This document shows positions 1 through 6,840 of a DNA stretch of 6,886 nt, piece by piece. Position numbers and translations under genes: made by a program. Source of the stretch: an uncultured Lachnospiraceae bacterium (GTDB lineage Bacteria > Bacillota > Clostridia > Lachnospirales > Lachnospiraceae); the NCBI GenBank assembly GCA_946611525.1, contig CAMODS010000068.1, forward strand, positions 1 through 6,886. The letters run 5' to 3'. The notes beneath the pieces were generated by a model, which was given only the letters and a program-made list of their open reading frames with translations, searched no databases and was not told the origin of the DNA. The first letter of the stretch is position 1. Each line of letters begins with the position of its first letter.

Positions 1-1129
1 TGAACTTGCCCACATCAGAGCCCTTGCACATCTCAAGGACCATGGGCAGCGAGTTTACGTTGATAAGTGCCCACGCCATACCGATAAGTGCAAATATCAC
101 ATACAGCCATGTGGCAAACTCACTGTTGCCGAGAGTGTATACCAGACCTATGATGTAGCAGGATGCCATCATCACCACACCGATCAGGATACTCTTTTTA
201 CGTCCGATCTTGCCGGCGATAAAACCAACAGGTATGTAGGAAAGGATGGCTCCACCGTTTGCGATGAGCAGGCACTTTGATGCGCCGCCAAGGGCCATGT
301 TCCACATCTTGCTGGCATAGGTGGTAAACCAGGTCTCCACTGCGTTGTAGGATATGAACCAAAGCGCTATGGAGAAAAGTAAAAACATAAGTGAACGTTT
401 TACCTCGGGAGGAAGCTGTGCATTGCCGCTGCCATCATCCACCGCAAGATTCTCCTCGGGATGGGCTGCCTCGTACTCTGCCATCTCAGCCATGAGCTTT
501 TTTTCATTGACTGTGGTCATCACTATGATGAGTGCAAAGATCATGATACCTGCCACGATAACAAAGATGGGAACGTAGTCCACATGGGGAAGCCCCTCTG
601 TTTTGGATTTGGAATATAAAACTGCCGCAATGGCAAGATAAGCGATACCGCCTAAAGCTCCCATGAGATTAATGATAGCATTACCCTGTGAACGGTAGGG
701 CTTTGGTGTAAGGTCAGGCATCAGCGCCACAGCCGGGCTCCTGTATGTGCCCATAGCCACCAAAAGTGCTCCCAGCACTCCGATGAAAAGTGCCTGCTTG
801 CCCATGGCGGGATTTGCAAAATACGCATTGTCGATCATGGGAATCAGTACCATAAGGATCACTGCCGCCACTGTACCGAAAAGGATAAAGGGCTTACGTC
901 TGCCGATGGGACTCTTGCACTTGTCTGAAAGTGCTCCGAAGAAGGGTAACATGAAAAGCCCCAAAACATTGTCAGCTGCCATAATAGCTCCGCTTAATGT
1001 CTCGTTCATTTGGAAAGTATTGGTCAGTATCAGTGGTACGATGTTGTTGTACATCTGCCAGAATGCACAGATGGAAAAGAATGCGAAACCTATGCGGATC
1101 GTCTGACCGGGTCTGAATTTAAGCTCCAT
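1..1129 (-). CDS. MFS transporter, SLC45/GPH-like sugar transporter family (3' end beyond window)
   Basis: Reading the minus strand from the ATG at 1129-1127 gives 376 codons with no stop before the window edge, so the C-terminus is missing (probably the last two or so membrane segments, given a usual family length of about 430-450 residues). The protein is strongly hydrophobic, with repeated membrane segments. It has the MFS motif A loop at residues 65-80 (GALSDKCKSPIGRRKP) and the matching second-half loop at 302-314 (GFIAGKIGRKKSI). The stretch PAVALMPDLTPKPYRSQG at 132-149 resembles the conserved region of SLC45/GPH sugar transporters. A hydrophilic central loop lies at about 208-244. Family knowledge suggests cation-coupled uptake of a sugar or glycoside across the cytoplasmic membrane; the substrate cannot be read from the sequence. 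The start is supported by GGAGG at 1139-1143, nine bases upstream. The gene follows the hydrolase by 44 bases and has its own likely promoter. The MFS call is firm; the SLC45-like subfamily is less certain. Confidence 0.86.
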   Translation of the reverse strand, partial: MELKFRPGQTIRIGFAFFSICAFWQMYNNIVPLILTNTFQMNETLSGAIMAADNVLGLFMLPFFGALSDKCKSPIGRRKPFILFGTVAAVILMVLIPMIDNAYFANPAMGKQALFIGVLGALLVAMGTYRSPAVALMPDLTPKPYRSQGNAIINLMGALGGIAYLAIAAVLYSKSKTEGLPHVDYVPIFVIVAGIMIFALIIVMTTVNEKKLMAEMAEYEAAHPEENLAVDDGSGNAQLPPEVKRSLMFLLFSIALWFISYNAVETWFTTYASKMWNMALGGASKCLLIANGGAILSYIPVGFIAGKIGRKKSILIGVVMMASCYIIGLVYTLGNSEFATWLYVIFALIGMAWALINVNSLPMVLEMCKGSDVGKF

Positions 1130-1167
1130 TGTAAAAAACCTCCGTTATTGAAATCAAACAACAATAA

Positions 1168-1196
1168 ATTATATCATTTATGCGTTGAAAAGGCAA
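1168..1196 (-). promoter_or_regulatory. Sigma-A type promoter for the MFS transporter gene
   Basis: On the minus strand there is TTGCCT (1196-1191, four of six matches to the -35 consensus), a 17-base spacer, and a perfect TATAAT (1173-1168). The -10 box is preceded by TGA, giving the extended -10 form TGN-TATAAT. Initiation would be expected near 1161, leaving a leader of about 30 bases that carries the GGAGG of the transporter gene. The -35 box and spacer lie inside the last codons of the hydrolase gene, and the TG of the extended -10 is part of its TGA stop. This is inferred from sequence match only. Confidence 0.6.
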
Positions 1197-1836
1197 AATA
1201 ATCTATGCATTTGGCTGAATGGATCACATAACTTCCGTGATCCTCCCCGGAAAGGATGTGCATTTCGCAATCAGGTATGGCAAAAGCCATCTGTTTTGTA
1301 TCCTTTTCCTTTACCATATCATGATCTCCTGCCAACAGTGTAACAGGGCAGGTGATGCGGGATAATATGTCACTTGTAAGGTTGGGTTCCTTTAGCATCA
1401 TCTCCGTAAGAGGAGACTTATCGGCTTTAAACTGCCTTTTTATCTCCGATCTGGCAGATAGCGTAAGCCCCTTGGGATTTGAGTTTGCGCCGGCACAAAT
1501 GAGCCTGCCAAAAGCCCCCGGTTTTTTTGATGCAGCTATAAGTGCCGTGATCCCTCCGTCGCTAAAGCCAAAGACGGTAGGCTTTTTAATCCTAAGTGCC
1601 TCTATGAAGTTTAAGAGATCTGCCGCCATGTCATCATAGTGATACTCTGCCGGCGTGGCGGAAAGACCGTGGCCTCTGGCATCAACGGCATAGACATTTG
1701 CTCTGTCCCCTATGGCTGTAATAAGCTCCTCAAAGATGCTTCTGTCCTCGCCATTGCCGTGAAGCAGTATGATATTGTCATCCCCCTCACCATGTCTTTC
1801 GTAATATAGGATCTGTCCTTCCAGTTGTATATACAT
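1174..1836 (-). CDS. Alpha/beta-hydrolase fold protein, compact, substrate unknown
   Basis: This 220-residue cytosolic protein has the full set of alpha/beta-hydrolase landmarks. There is an oxyanion-hole HGNGE at 26-30, a VDARGHGLS strand and turn at 51-59, and a nucleophile elbow GFSDGG at 90-95 with Ser92. The likely acid is Asp173 in LLAGDHDMV and the likely base is His200 in GEDHGSY. The Asp after the nucleophile (S-D-G-G rather than S-M-G-G) recalls the valacyclovir-hydrolase/BPHL-like branch; that is a resemblance, not an assignment. The region between strand 6 and the Asp loop (about 115-158) is short, so the lid is small and the protein is below the usual 250-280 residues, though no catalytic piece is missing. 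There is no signal peptide. It likely hydrolyses an ester, lactone or amide. It sits just after the serS terminator and 44 bases before the MFS gene, so a shared role with the transporter is possible but unproven. Confidence 0.85.
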   Translation of the reverse strand: MYIQLEGQILYYERHGEGDDNIILLHGNGEDRSIFEELITAIGDRANVYAVDARGHGLSATPAEYHYDDMAADLLNFIEALRIKKPTVFGFSDGGITALIAASKKPGAFGRLICAGANSNPKGLTLSARSEIKRQFKADKSPLTEMMLKEPNLTSDILSRITCPVTLLAGDHDMVKEKDTKQMAFAIPDCEMHILSGEDHGSYVIHSAKCIDYFAFSTHK

Positions 1837-1838
1837 AA

Positions 1839-1845
1839 CCCCTCC
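1839..1845 (-). promoter_or_regulatory. Ribosome binding site of the hydrolase, abutting the serS terminator U-tract
   Basis: The minus strand reads GGAGGGG at 1845-1839, followed by TT and the ATG at 1836-1834. Counting from GGAGG the spacing is only four bases, rather short. No in-frame start codon is available between the U-tract and this ATG, so the start is fixed. The site begins at the very next base after the seven-T run of the upstream terminator, so terminator and translation signal are directly joined. Confidence 0.7.
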
Positions 1846-1877
1846 AAAAAAAGAGACAGGGGTCTGTCCCCTGTCTC
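1846..1877 (-). terminator. Intrinsic terminator after serS
   Basis: Two perfect 10-base arms (1877-1868 and 1862-1853 on the minus strand, GAGACAGGGG and CCCCTGTCTC) enclose a five-base loop and are followed by seven T residues at 1852-1846. Two further G-U pairs could lengthen the stem. It starts five bases after the serS stop codon. There is no T-run on the plus-strand side, so it works only for minus-strand transcripts. It should end the secDF-glyA-serS transcript, possibly leaving some read-through into the hydrolase gene. Confidence 0.9.
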
Positions 1878-1882
1878 CCAGT

Positions 1883-3169
1883 TTATTTTACAGGTACCAG
1901 CACCTCTGTGCCGCCCATGTAGGGGCGAAGCACTTCGGGGATCTTTACGCTGCCGTCTGCCTGAAGATTGTTTTCCAAAAATGCGATGAGCATCCTGGGC
2001 GGAGCCACCACTGTATTGTTTAAGGTGTGGGCAAAATACTTGTCCTTGCCGGATCTTACCCTGATACCAAGGCGTCTTGCCTGTGCATCCCCAAGGTTTG
2101 AACAGCTTCCCACCTCAAAGTACTTTTTCTGTCTGGGGCTCCACGCCTCCACGTCACAGGATTTGACCTTGAGGTCAGCCAGGTCTCCGGAGCAGCACTC
2201 AAGGGTACGTACCGGAATATCAAGGCTCCTGAAGAGATCCACTGTGTTCTGCCAGAGCTTGTCATACCACATGGGTGACTCCTCAGGCTTACATACCACG
2301 ATCATCTCCTGCTTTTCAAACTGATGGATGCGGTAAACTCCGCGCTCCTCTATACCATGCGCACCCTTTTCCTTTCTGAAGCAGGGTGAATAACTGGTCA
2401 GTGTGTAAGGAAGTGCCTCCTCATCATTTATGGTATCTATAAACTTACCGATCATGGAGTGCTCAGAGGTACCGATGAGGTAGAGATCCTCGCCCTCGAT
2501 CTTGTACATCATGGCATCCATCTCCTCGAAGCTCATGACGCCCGTCACCACATTGGAACGGATCATGAAAGGAGGTACACAGTAGGTAAAGCCCCTGTCA
2601 ATCATAAAGTCACGGGCATAGGCGATAACAGAGCTGTGAAGTCTTGCGATATCTCCCATAAGGTAGTAAAAGCCGTTTCCTGCAACCTTGCCTGCGGCAT
2701 CAAGATCAATACCGTTAAAACGGTCCATGATCTCCGTATGATAGGGGATCTCAAAGTCGGGAACCACCGGCTCACCGAACCTTTCAAGCTCCACATTTTT
2801 GCTGTCATCCTCGCCGATGGGCACTGATGGATCGATGATATTGGGGATCACCATCATACGCTTTTTGATCTCCTCGGCAAGCTCTGTCTGCTTGGCCTCG
2901 AGCTCCGCTAAGCGCTCTGCATTTTTTGCAACCTCAGCCTTAACCTTTTCGGCCTCGTCCTTTTTGCCTTCCTTCATCAGGCCGCCGATCTGCTTGGAAA
3001 GGACATTTTTCTGATTTCTCAGATCGTCGCCCTCCTGCTGAACGGCACGAACCTCTTTGTCCAGCTCGATGACTTCGTCTACGAGAGGAAGCTTTTTATC
3101 CTGGAATTTTTTCTTAATGTTCTCCCTGACTGCGTCGGGATTTTCTCTTAAAAATTTTATGTCGATCAT
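1883..3169 (-). CDS. serS: Seryl-tRNA synthetase (serine--tRNA ligase), class II
   Basis: This 428-residue cytosolic enzyme attaches serine to tRNA-Ser via a seryl-adenylate. The N-terminal arm has the charged heptad-like pattern of the SerRS coiled coil (about 30-105), which grips the long variable arm of tRNA-Ser. The class II core follows. Motif 1 is around 179-204, including Pro199-Pro200. Motif 2 starts with FRKEKG at 264-269 and ends with RIHQFEKQE at 280-288. Motif 3 ends in APPRMLIAFLEN at 389-400, with the class-defining Arg392. Length matches the family. Active-site motifs depart from the E. coli/Bacillus pattern: GTSEH (233-237) replaces the usual TAE segment, and TLNNTVVAPPR (382-392) replaces TLNGSGLAVGR. 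The NNT form recalls Thermus SerRS, so the enzyme is probably active. The ATG at 3169 has AGGAG at 3176-3180, six bases upstream. No T-box leader precedes it; a palindromic repeat fills the gap to glyA, and a terminator follows the stop. Confidence 0.95.
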   Translation of the reverse strand: MIDIKFLRENPDAVRENIKKKFQDKKLPLVDEVIELDKEVRAVQQEGDDLRNQKNVLSKQIGGLMKEGKKDEAEKVKAEVAKNAERLAELEAKQTELAEEIKKRMMVIPNIIDPSVPIGEDDSKNVELERFGEPVVPDFEIPYHTEIMDRFNGIDLDAAGKVAGNGFYYLMGDIARLHSSVIAYARDFMIDRGFTYCVPPFMIRSNVVTGVMSFEEMDAMMYKIEGEDLYLIGTSEHSMIGKFIDTINDEEALPYTLTSYSPCFRKEKGAHGIEERGVYRIHQFEKQEMIVVCKPEESPMWYDKLWQNTVDLFRSLDIPVRTLECCSGDLADLKVKSCDVEAWSPRQKKYFEVGSCSNLGDAQARRLGIRVRSGKDKYFAHTLNNTVVAPPRMLIAFLENNLQADGSVKIPEVLRPYMGGTEVLVPVK

Positions 3170-3183
3170 ACTACACTCCTATA

Positions 3184-3249
3184 AAGATTCTTCGCTTCGC
3201 TCAGAATGACACACTTTTTCTGTCATCCTGAGCGTTAGCGAAGGATCTT
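3184..3249. repeat. Palindromic intergenic repeat (two inverted half-units) between glyA and serS
   Basis: The left arm (3184-3211) and right arm (3221-3249) are near-perfect inverted copies around a nine-base spacer. Differences between the arms are two substitutions and a small change inside the right arm (GTTA where the left has the complement of GAA). The outer end overlaps two bases of the glyA stop codon (3248-3250), and the other end lies three bases from the serS AGGAG, so the element is the whole glyA-serS spacer. Each arm can also fold alone: ATCCT/AGGAT or ATTCT/AGAAT stem, facing GA and GA steps, then a GC-loop-GC cap. There is no U-tract, so it is not a normal terminator; it may stabilise or attenuate the transcript. 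A related copy begins at 6841. I believe this motif family is widespread in bacterial genomes, but cannot check that here. Confidence 0.85.
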
Positions 3250-4495
3250 AAAACTTACCACTTAAAGGGTACTTGGCTACTATATCGGAAATAATGCCAC
3301 GTGCCTTCTCGATTCCTGCTTCACCTTCGTTGATAACAGTGGCGATAGCCTCTGCCACATTGTCGAAGTCGTCAACTCCAAGTCCGCGTGAAGTGGAGGC
3401 AGGTGTGCCGAGGCGGATACCACTGGTCACGAAGGGTGACTTGGGATCGTTGGGAACCGTGTTTTTGTTGGCCGTGATATGAGCGCGGTCAAGAAGCTTT
3501 TCAATCTCCTTACCTGTAAGATCCTTGGGAACCAGATTTACCAGCATAAGGTGGTTGTCTGTGCCGCCGGATACTATGGAAATACCGCGATCCATAAGTC
3601 CCTTAGAAAGAGCCTGGGCGTTATCAACTATGTTCTTTGCATAGGTCTTGAACTCAGGTGTCAATGCCTCCTTGAAGCATACTGCCTTTGCAGCAATGAC
3701 ATGCATGAGAGGACCGCCCTGGATACCGGGGAACATAGCCTTGTTGAAATTGTATTTTTCATTGGCAGCCGCTGTGGAAAGGATAAGTCCTCCACGGGGA
3801 CCGCGAAGCGTCTTATGTGTAGTAGTTGTAACGATATCTGCGTAGGGAACAGGCGACTCATGCTGTCCGCCTGCCACCAGACCTGCGATGTGAGCCATAT
3901 CCACCATAAGGACAGCTCCCACCTCATCAGCGATCTCCCTGAATCTCTTGAAGTCTATCTTTCTGGCATAGGCAGATGCACCTGCAATGATAAGTTTCGG
4001 CTTATTTTCCTTTGCCAGCTTGAGTACGTTGTCGTAATCAATAAAGCCTTCGTCATTTACTCCGTAGGGCACGATCTTGAAGTACTTTCCGGAGAAGTTT
4101 ACGGGGCTGCCGTGAGTCAGATGTCCGCCGTGATCAAGGCTCATGCCCATGATAACATCACCGGGCTCACATACAGCAAACTGAACAGCCATGTTGGCCT
4201 GGGCACCTGAGTGAGGCTGCACATTGGCATACTCAGCACCAAACAGTTCCTTGGCACGGTCGATGGCAAGCTGCTCTGCCACGTCCACTACCTCGCATCC
4301 GCCATAGTAACGCTTGCCGGGATAGCCCTCGGCATACTTGTTGGTAAGAACGGAACCCATGGCAGACATTACTGCGGGGCTCACCCAGTTTTCAGATGCT
4401 ATAAGCTCAATGTGGTCTGACTGTCTGGCATACTCGTCACAGATCACGTCAGCAATCTCGGGGTCAACATTTCTGATATCGTCTATACTATACAT
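3248..4495 (-). CDS. glyA: Serine hydroxymethyltransferase
   Basis: This 415-residue PLP enzyme converts serine and tetrahydrofolate to glycine and 5,10-methylene-tetrahydrofolate, the main source of one-carbon units for purine, thymidylate and methionine synthesis. Its length is that of bacterial GlyA. Visible family landmarks are ELIASEN at 30-36, YAEGYPGKRYYGG at 54-66, the GGHLTHG loop at 123-129, and VDMAHIAGLVAGG at 198-210 with PLP-ring Asp199 and His202. The Schiff-base Lys228 is in TTTTHKTLRGPRGG (223-236), and the substrate-carboxylate Arg361 is in SGIRLGTPA. Nothing essential is missing. The ATG at 4495 is preceded by AGAGG (4501-4505) five bases upstream. It follows secDF by 26 bases with no terminator or clear promoter between, so the two are probably one transcript. 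No glycine riboswitch is seen. The repeat reaches into its TAA stop codon. Next to serS it forms a serine-handling pair. Confidence 0.97.
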   Translation of the reverse strand: MYSIDDIRNVDPEIADVICDEYARQSDHIELIASENWVSPAVMSAMGSVLTNKYAEGYPGKRYYGGCEVVDVAEQLAIDRAKELFGAEYANVQPHSGAQANMAVQFAVCEPGDVIMGMSLDHGGHLTHGSPVNFSGKYFKIVPYGVNDEGFIDYDNVLKLAKENKPKLIIAGASAYARKIDFKRFREIADEVGAVLMVDMAHIAGLVAGGQHESPVPYADIVTTTTHKTLRGPRGGLILSTAAANEKYNFNKAMFPGIQGGPLMHVIAAKAVCFKEALTPEFKTYAKNIVDNAQALSKGLMDRGISIVSGGTDNHLMLVNLVPKDLTGKEIEKLLDRAHITANKNTVPNDPKSPFVTSGIRLGTPASTSRGLGVDDFDNVAEAIATVINEGEAGIEKARGIISDIVAKYPLSGKF

Positions 4496-4521
4496 ATTAA
4501 CCTCTCTCTTTTTTAAAGATC

Positions 4522-6783
4522 TTATTTTTTCTTAGCACCAATTTTTGTCTTCATCAAAAACCACAGCTCTGTAGCCAGGCAGATGGATGAATATGTACCT
4601 GTGACAACGCCTGCCAACAGAGGAAGTGCGAACTCACGGATAGTTGATACACCAAGGATCAGAAGCATCAGTACCATGATAGCTGTGGTAATGGATGTGG
4701 ATATGGATCTTGAAAGCGTCTGTGAAATACTCTCATTTGCCATGTCCGCATAAGCCTGCTCATCCTTTTTAAGCATGCCCTGCATATTCTCACGGATACG
4801 GTCGAAAATGACGATGGTGTCATTGACTGAGTAACCGATAACTGTAAGCATACATGCGATGAAGGCAGAGCCCACAGAGATACGTGCCACTGCATAGATC
4901 GCTAGTACCACAAGTACGTCGTGGATCAGCGCTATGATAGCTGATGAAGCAAATCTGAGATCCTTGAATCTGAACCAGATGTAAAGGAGCATCAGAACGG
5001 CAGCTACGATAACTGCGATCATGGACTGTCTGCGCATCTCACCTCCGATGGTGGAGCTGATGTTCTCAGATGAGATCTTGTCCTCAGTTACGCCAAAGTT
5101 TTCCTCAAACATGGAATTGAGTGCTTCACGCTCCTCAAGATCCAAAGTACGTGTCTTAAAGATGATGCCTGTCCCGTCATCAACCTTTGATGTCTGGATA
5201 TCATTGTCACCTGTGATCTGAGATACCAGAGGAACGATGTCACTGTCGATCTCAGCAAGTGAATACTCTTTGTCAAAGTTAACTGTGGTAGATGTACCAC
5301 CTAAAAACTCAAGACTGTAGTTGAGTCCGTAGCCCTTTACGCTGTGAACGCCGATGGATACCAGACCCACACAGATAACGAGCAGTGAGCATGCAAAGAA
5401 GATCATCTTTTTGCCAATGAAATCAAGAACATTGACCTTTTTAGCACGGCCATAGAACTTCTCATCGGTAAGACCGATTGCATAGAGGCTTCTCATGATC
5501 CAGCGTGTAACAGCAAGTGCTGTGAACATGGATAAAAGAACACCGATAGCCAGTGTGATGGCGAAGCCCTTTACCATACCACTTCCGAGACCGCCAAGAA
5601 CGGCTGCGGCAATAAGTGTTGTTATATTACCATCCAGGATAGCAGACAAAGCTTTTTTGAAACCGGATTCTATTGAAGCTGCAACTCCCTTTCCGGTAGC
5701 GATCTCCTCCCTGATACGGGCGAAGATGATAACGTTCGCATCCACCGCCATACCGATGGAAAGGATAATACCTGCGATACCTGAAAGTGAAAGTGCGATA
5801 TCATACAGATATAAGATGGCGATCATGATCACTGAGTAGATCGCAAGAGCAATAGCTGCTGCAAGTCCGGGGAGTCTGTACATCACGATCATAAAGATCA
5901 TAACGATGATAAGACCGATGACTGCTGCCAAAAATGCTGAGGATAACGCATCGGAACCCAAGGTAGCACCTACTACCCTTGACTCCAGCTCTTCAAGCTG
6001 TACATGAAGTCCACCGATACGGATGAAGCTTGCCAGTGACTGGGCTGCCTCATAGTCCTCCATTCCGTTGATCACTGCCTGACCGTTTGTGATCTCGGCA
6101 GATACGGAAGGCACGCTTACGAAATTGCCATCATAGTAAATTGCGATGGTGTCCTCGTCGTTGTTGTATGCTACTCTTGTAGCCTCAGCAAAAGCTGCTG
6201 CACCATCCTGATTTAGCGTAAGCTGTACAACAGGCTTCTGGGCGCTTGTGGTCTGATCCTTTTCATAGGATGCAACCGCTGATGCAACGTCTGTACCTGT
6301 AAGTACCACGTCACCGCTAGCCTGAAGCTCCTCTATGCTGTAGTTCAGCTCATAGCCTGCATTACCCCAGCTATAGTTTTCCTCACCGCTGTCATTGAGA
6401 TGGCGGATGAAATAGAGGTCACCGGGTGAACCTAACTGCTCTAAAAGCTCATTGGCATCCTTTACACCGGGAACCTCAACTGCGATACGGTCTGTACCCA
6501 CACGGTAAACAGTACCCTCAGTAGATGAGTTCTCACCCAGCTCGGAATCTACACGCTGCTGGAGCTTGTAGACTGTGTCTTCCATCTCCTCATCTGTGTA
6601 GTTGCCTACTGCCTGATAAGTGATGGAAACACCACCTGCCAGATCCAGGCCCAGCTTTAAGCTGTCGTCACTTTGATCCTTTGTTCCGTTGATAATGGTT
6701 GTGGCATAAAAGCCCAGGCCTGCGATTATCGCAACGATGATCACAAGGCTTAAAATTCCCTGCCACTTCTTCATTCGCTTCAT
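4522..6783 (-). CDS. secDF: Fused protein translocase subunit SecDF
   Basis: This 753-residue membrane protein joins SecD and SecF in one chain, as in Bacillus subtilis. SecDF is an RND-type accessory of the SecYEG channel that uses the proton motive force to pull exported proteins outward. The SecD half has a first membrane segment at about 8-28, the LGLDLAGGVSITYQ motif at 44-57, a large external domain to about 278, then five membrane segments to about 430. These include GMAVDANVIIFARIREE (344-360) with the proton-relay Asp348. The SecF half starts with a membrane segment at about 459-479, then YGLNYSLEFLGGT (485-497), an external domain to about 583, and five segments including GYSVNDTIVIFDRIREN (650-666) with Asp655. 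Twelve segments in total match the family. The lysine-rich tail (KIGAKKK) is cytosolic. The first ATG is chosen because AAGGAG (6795-6800) lies 11 bases upstream; the ATG three codons later would be too far. It leads the transcript into glyA. Confidence 0.97.
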   Translation of the reverse strand: MKRMKKWQGILSLVIIVAIIAGLGFYATTIINGTKDQSDDSLKLGLDLAGGVSITYQAVGNYTDEEMEDTVYKLQQRVDSELGENSSTEGTVYRVGTDRIAVEVPGVKDANELLEQLGSPGDLYFIRHLNDSGEENYSWGNAGYELNYSIEELQASGDVVLTGTDVASAVASYEKDQTTSAQKPVVQLTLNQDGAAAFAEATRVAYNNDEDTIAIYYDGNFVSVPSVSAEITNGQAVINGMEDYEAAQSLASFIRIGGLHVQLEELESRVVGATLGSDALSSAFLAAVIGLIIVMIFMIVMYRLPGLAAAIALAIYSVIMIAILYLYDIALSLSGIAGIILSIGMAVDANVIIFARIREEIATGKGVAASIESGFKKALSAILDGNITTLIAAAVLGGLGSGMVKGFAITLAIGVLLSMFTALAVTRWIMRSLYAIGLTDEKFYGRAKKVNVLDFIGKKMIFFACSLLVICVGLVSIGVHSVKGYGLNYSLEFLGGTSTTVNFDKEYSLAEIDSDIVPLVSQITGDNDIQTSKVDDGTGIIFKTRTLDLEEREALNSMFEENFGVTEDKISSENISSTIGGEMRRQSMIAVIVAAVLMLLYIWFRFKDLRFASSAIIALIHDVLVVLAIYAVARISVGSAFIACMLTVIGYSVNDTIVIFDRIRENMQGMLKKDEQAYADMANESISQTLSRSISTSITTAIMVLMLLILGVSTIREFALPLLAGVVTGTYSSICLATELWFLMKTKIGAKKK

Positions 6784-6840
6784 TTTCTTTGTCTCTCCTT
6801 CTATTAATAATTACCATATAACAACACGAAAAGCACTTCC
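6784..6840 (-). other. Leader region of secDF, no firm promoter
   Basis: This A+T-rich stretch holds the AAGGAG ribosome binding site of secDF (6795-6800) and little else. On the minus strand TTTTCG, 17 bases and TATTAA could be read as a poor promoter, but the -35 match is too weak to call. The true promoter, or an upstream operon gene, is probably to the right of the window. Confidence 0.4.

Noticed and set aside
747..1106. A 119-codon plus-strand open frame opposite the MFS transporter
   Set aside because: The opposite strand encodes a clear membrane transporter with MFS motifs; the plus-strand frame has no family features.
3170..3247. Possible T-box leader upstream of serS
   Set aside because: The gap is only 78 bases and is filled by the palindromic repeat. 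There is no T-box-like bulge motif, specifier loop or terminator with U-tract.
3184..3249. The repeat as an intrinsic terminator of glyA
   Set aside because: On the minus strand the stem is followed by only three T residues before the serS binding site, so the U-tract needed for termination is missing.
3479..4210. A 243-codon open frame on the plus strand opposite glyA
   Set aside because: It lies wholly antisense to a clear full-length SHMT gene, is rich in Cys and His in a way typical of shadow translation, and shows no recognisable domain or ribosome binding site.
4496..4521. Possible glycine riboswitch or promoter upstream of glyA
   Set aside because: The gap is 26 bases and holds only an AGAGG binding site and an A/T-rich run. 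It is too short for an aptamer, and no -35/-10 pair is convincing.
4522..6783. SecD motif LGLDLAGG, with Ala where LGLDLRGG is common, as a damaged active site
   Set aside because: This position varies among Firmicutes SecDF proteins (Bacillus has another residue, as I recall). The membrane aspartates and the rest of both halves are intact.
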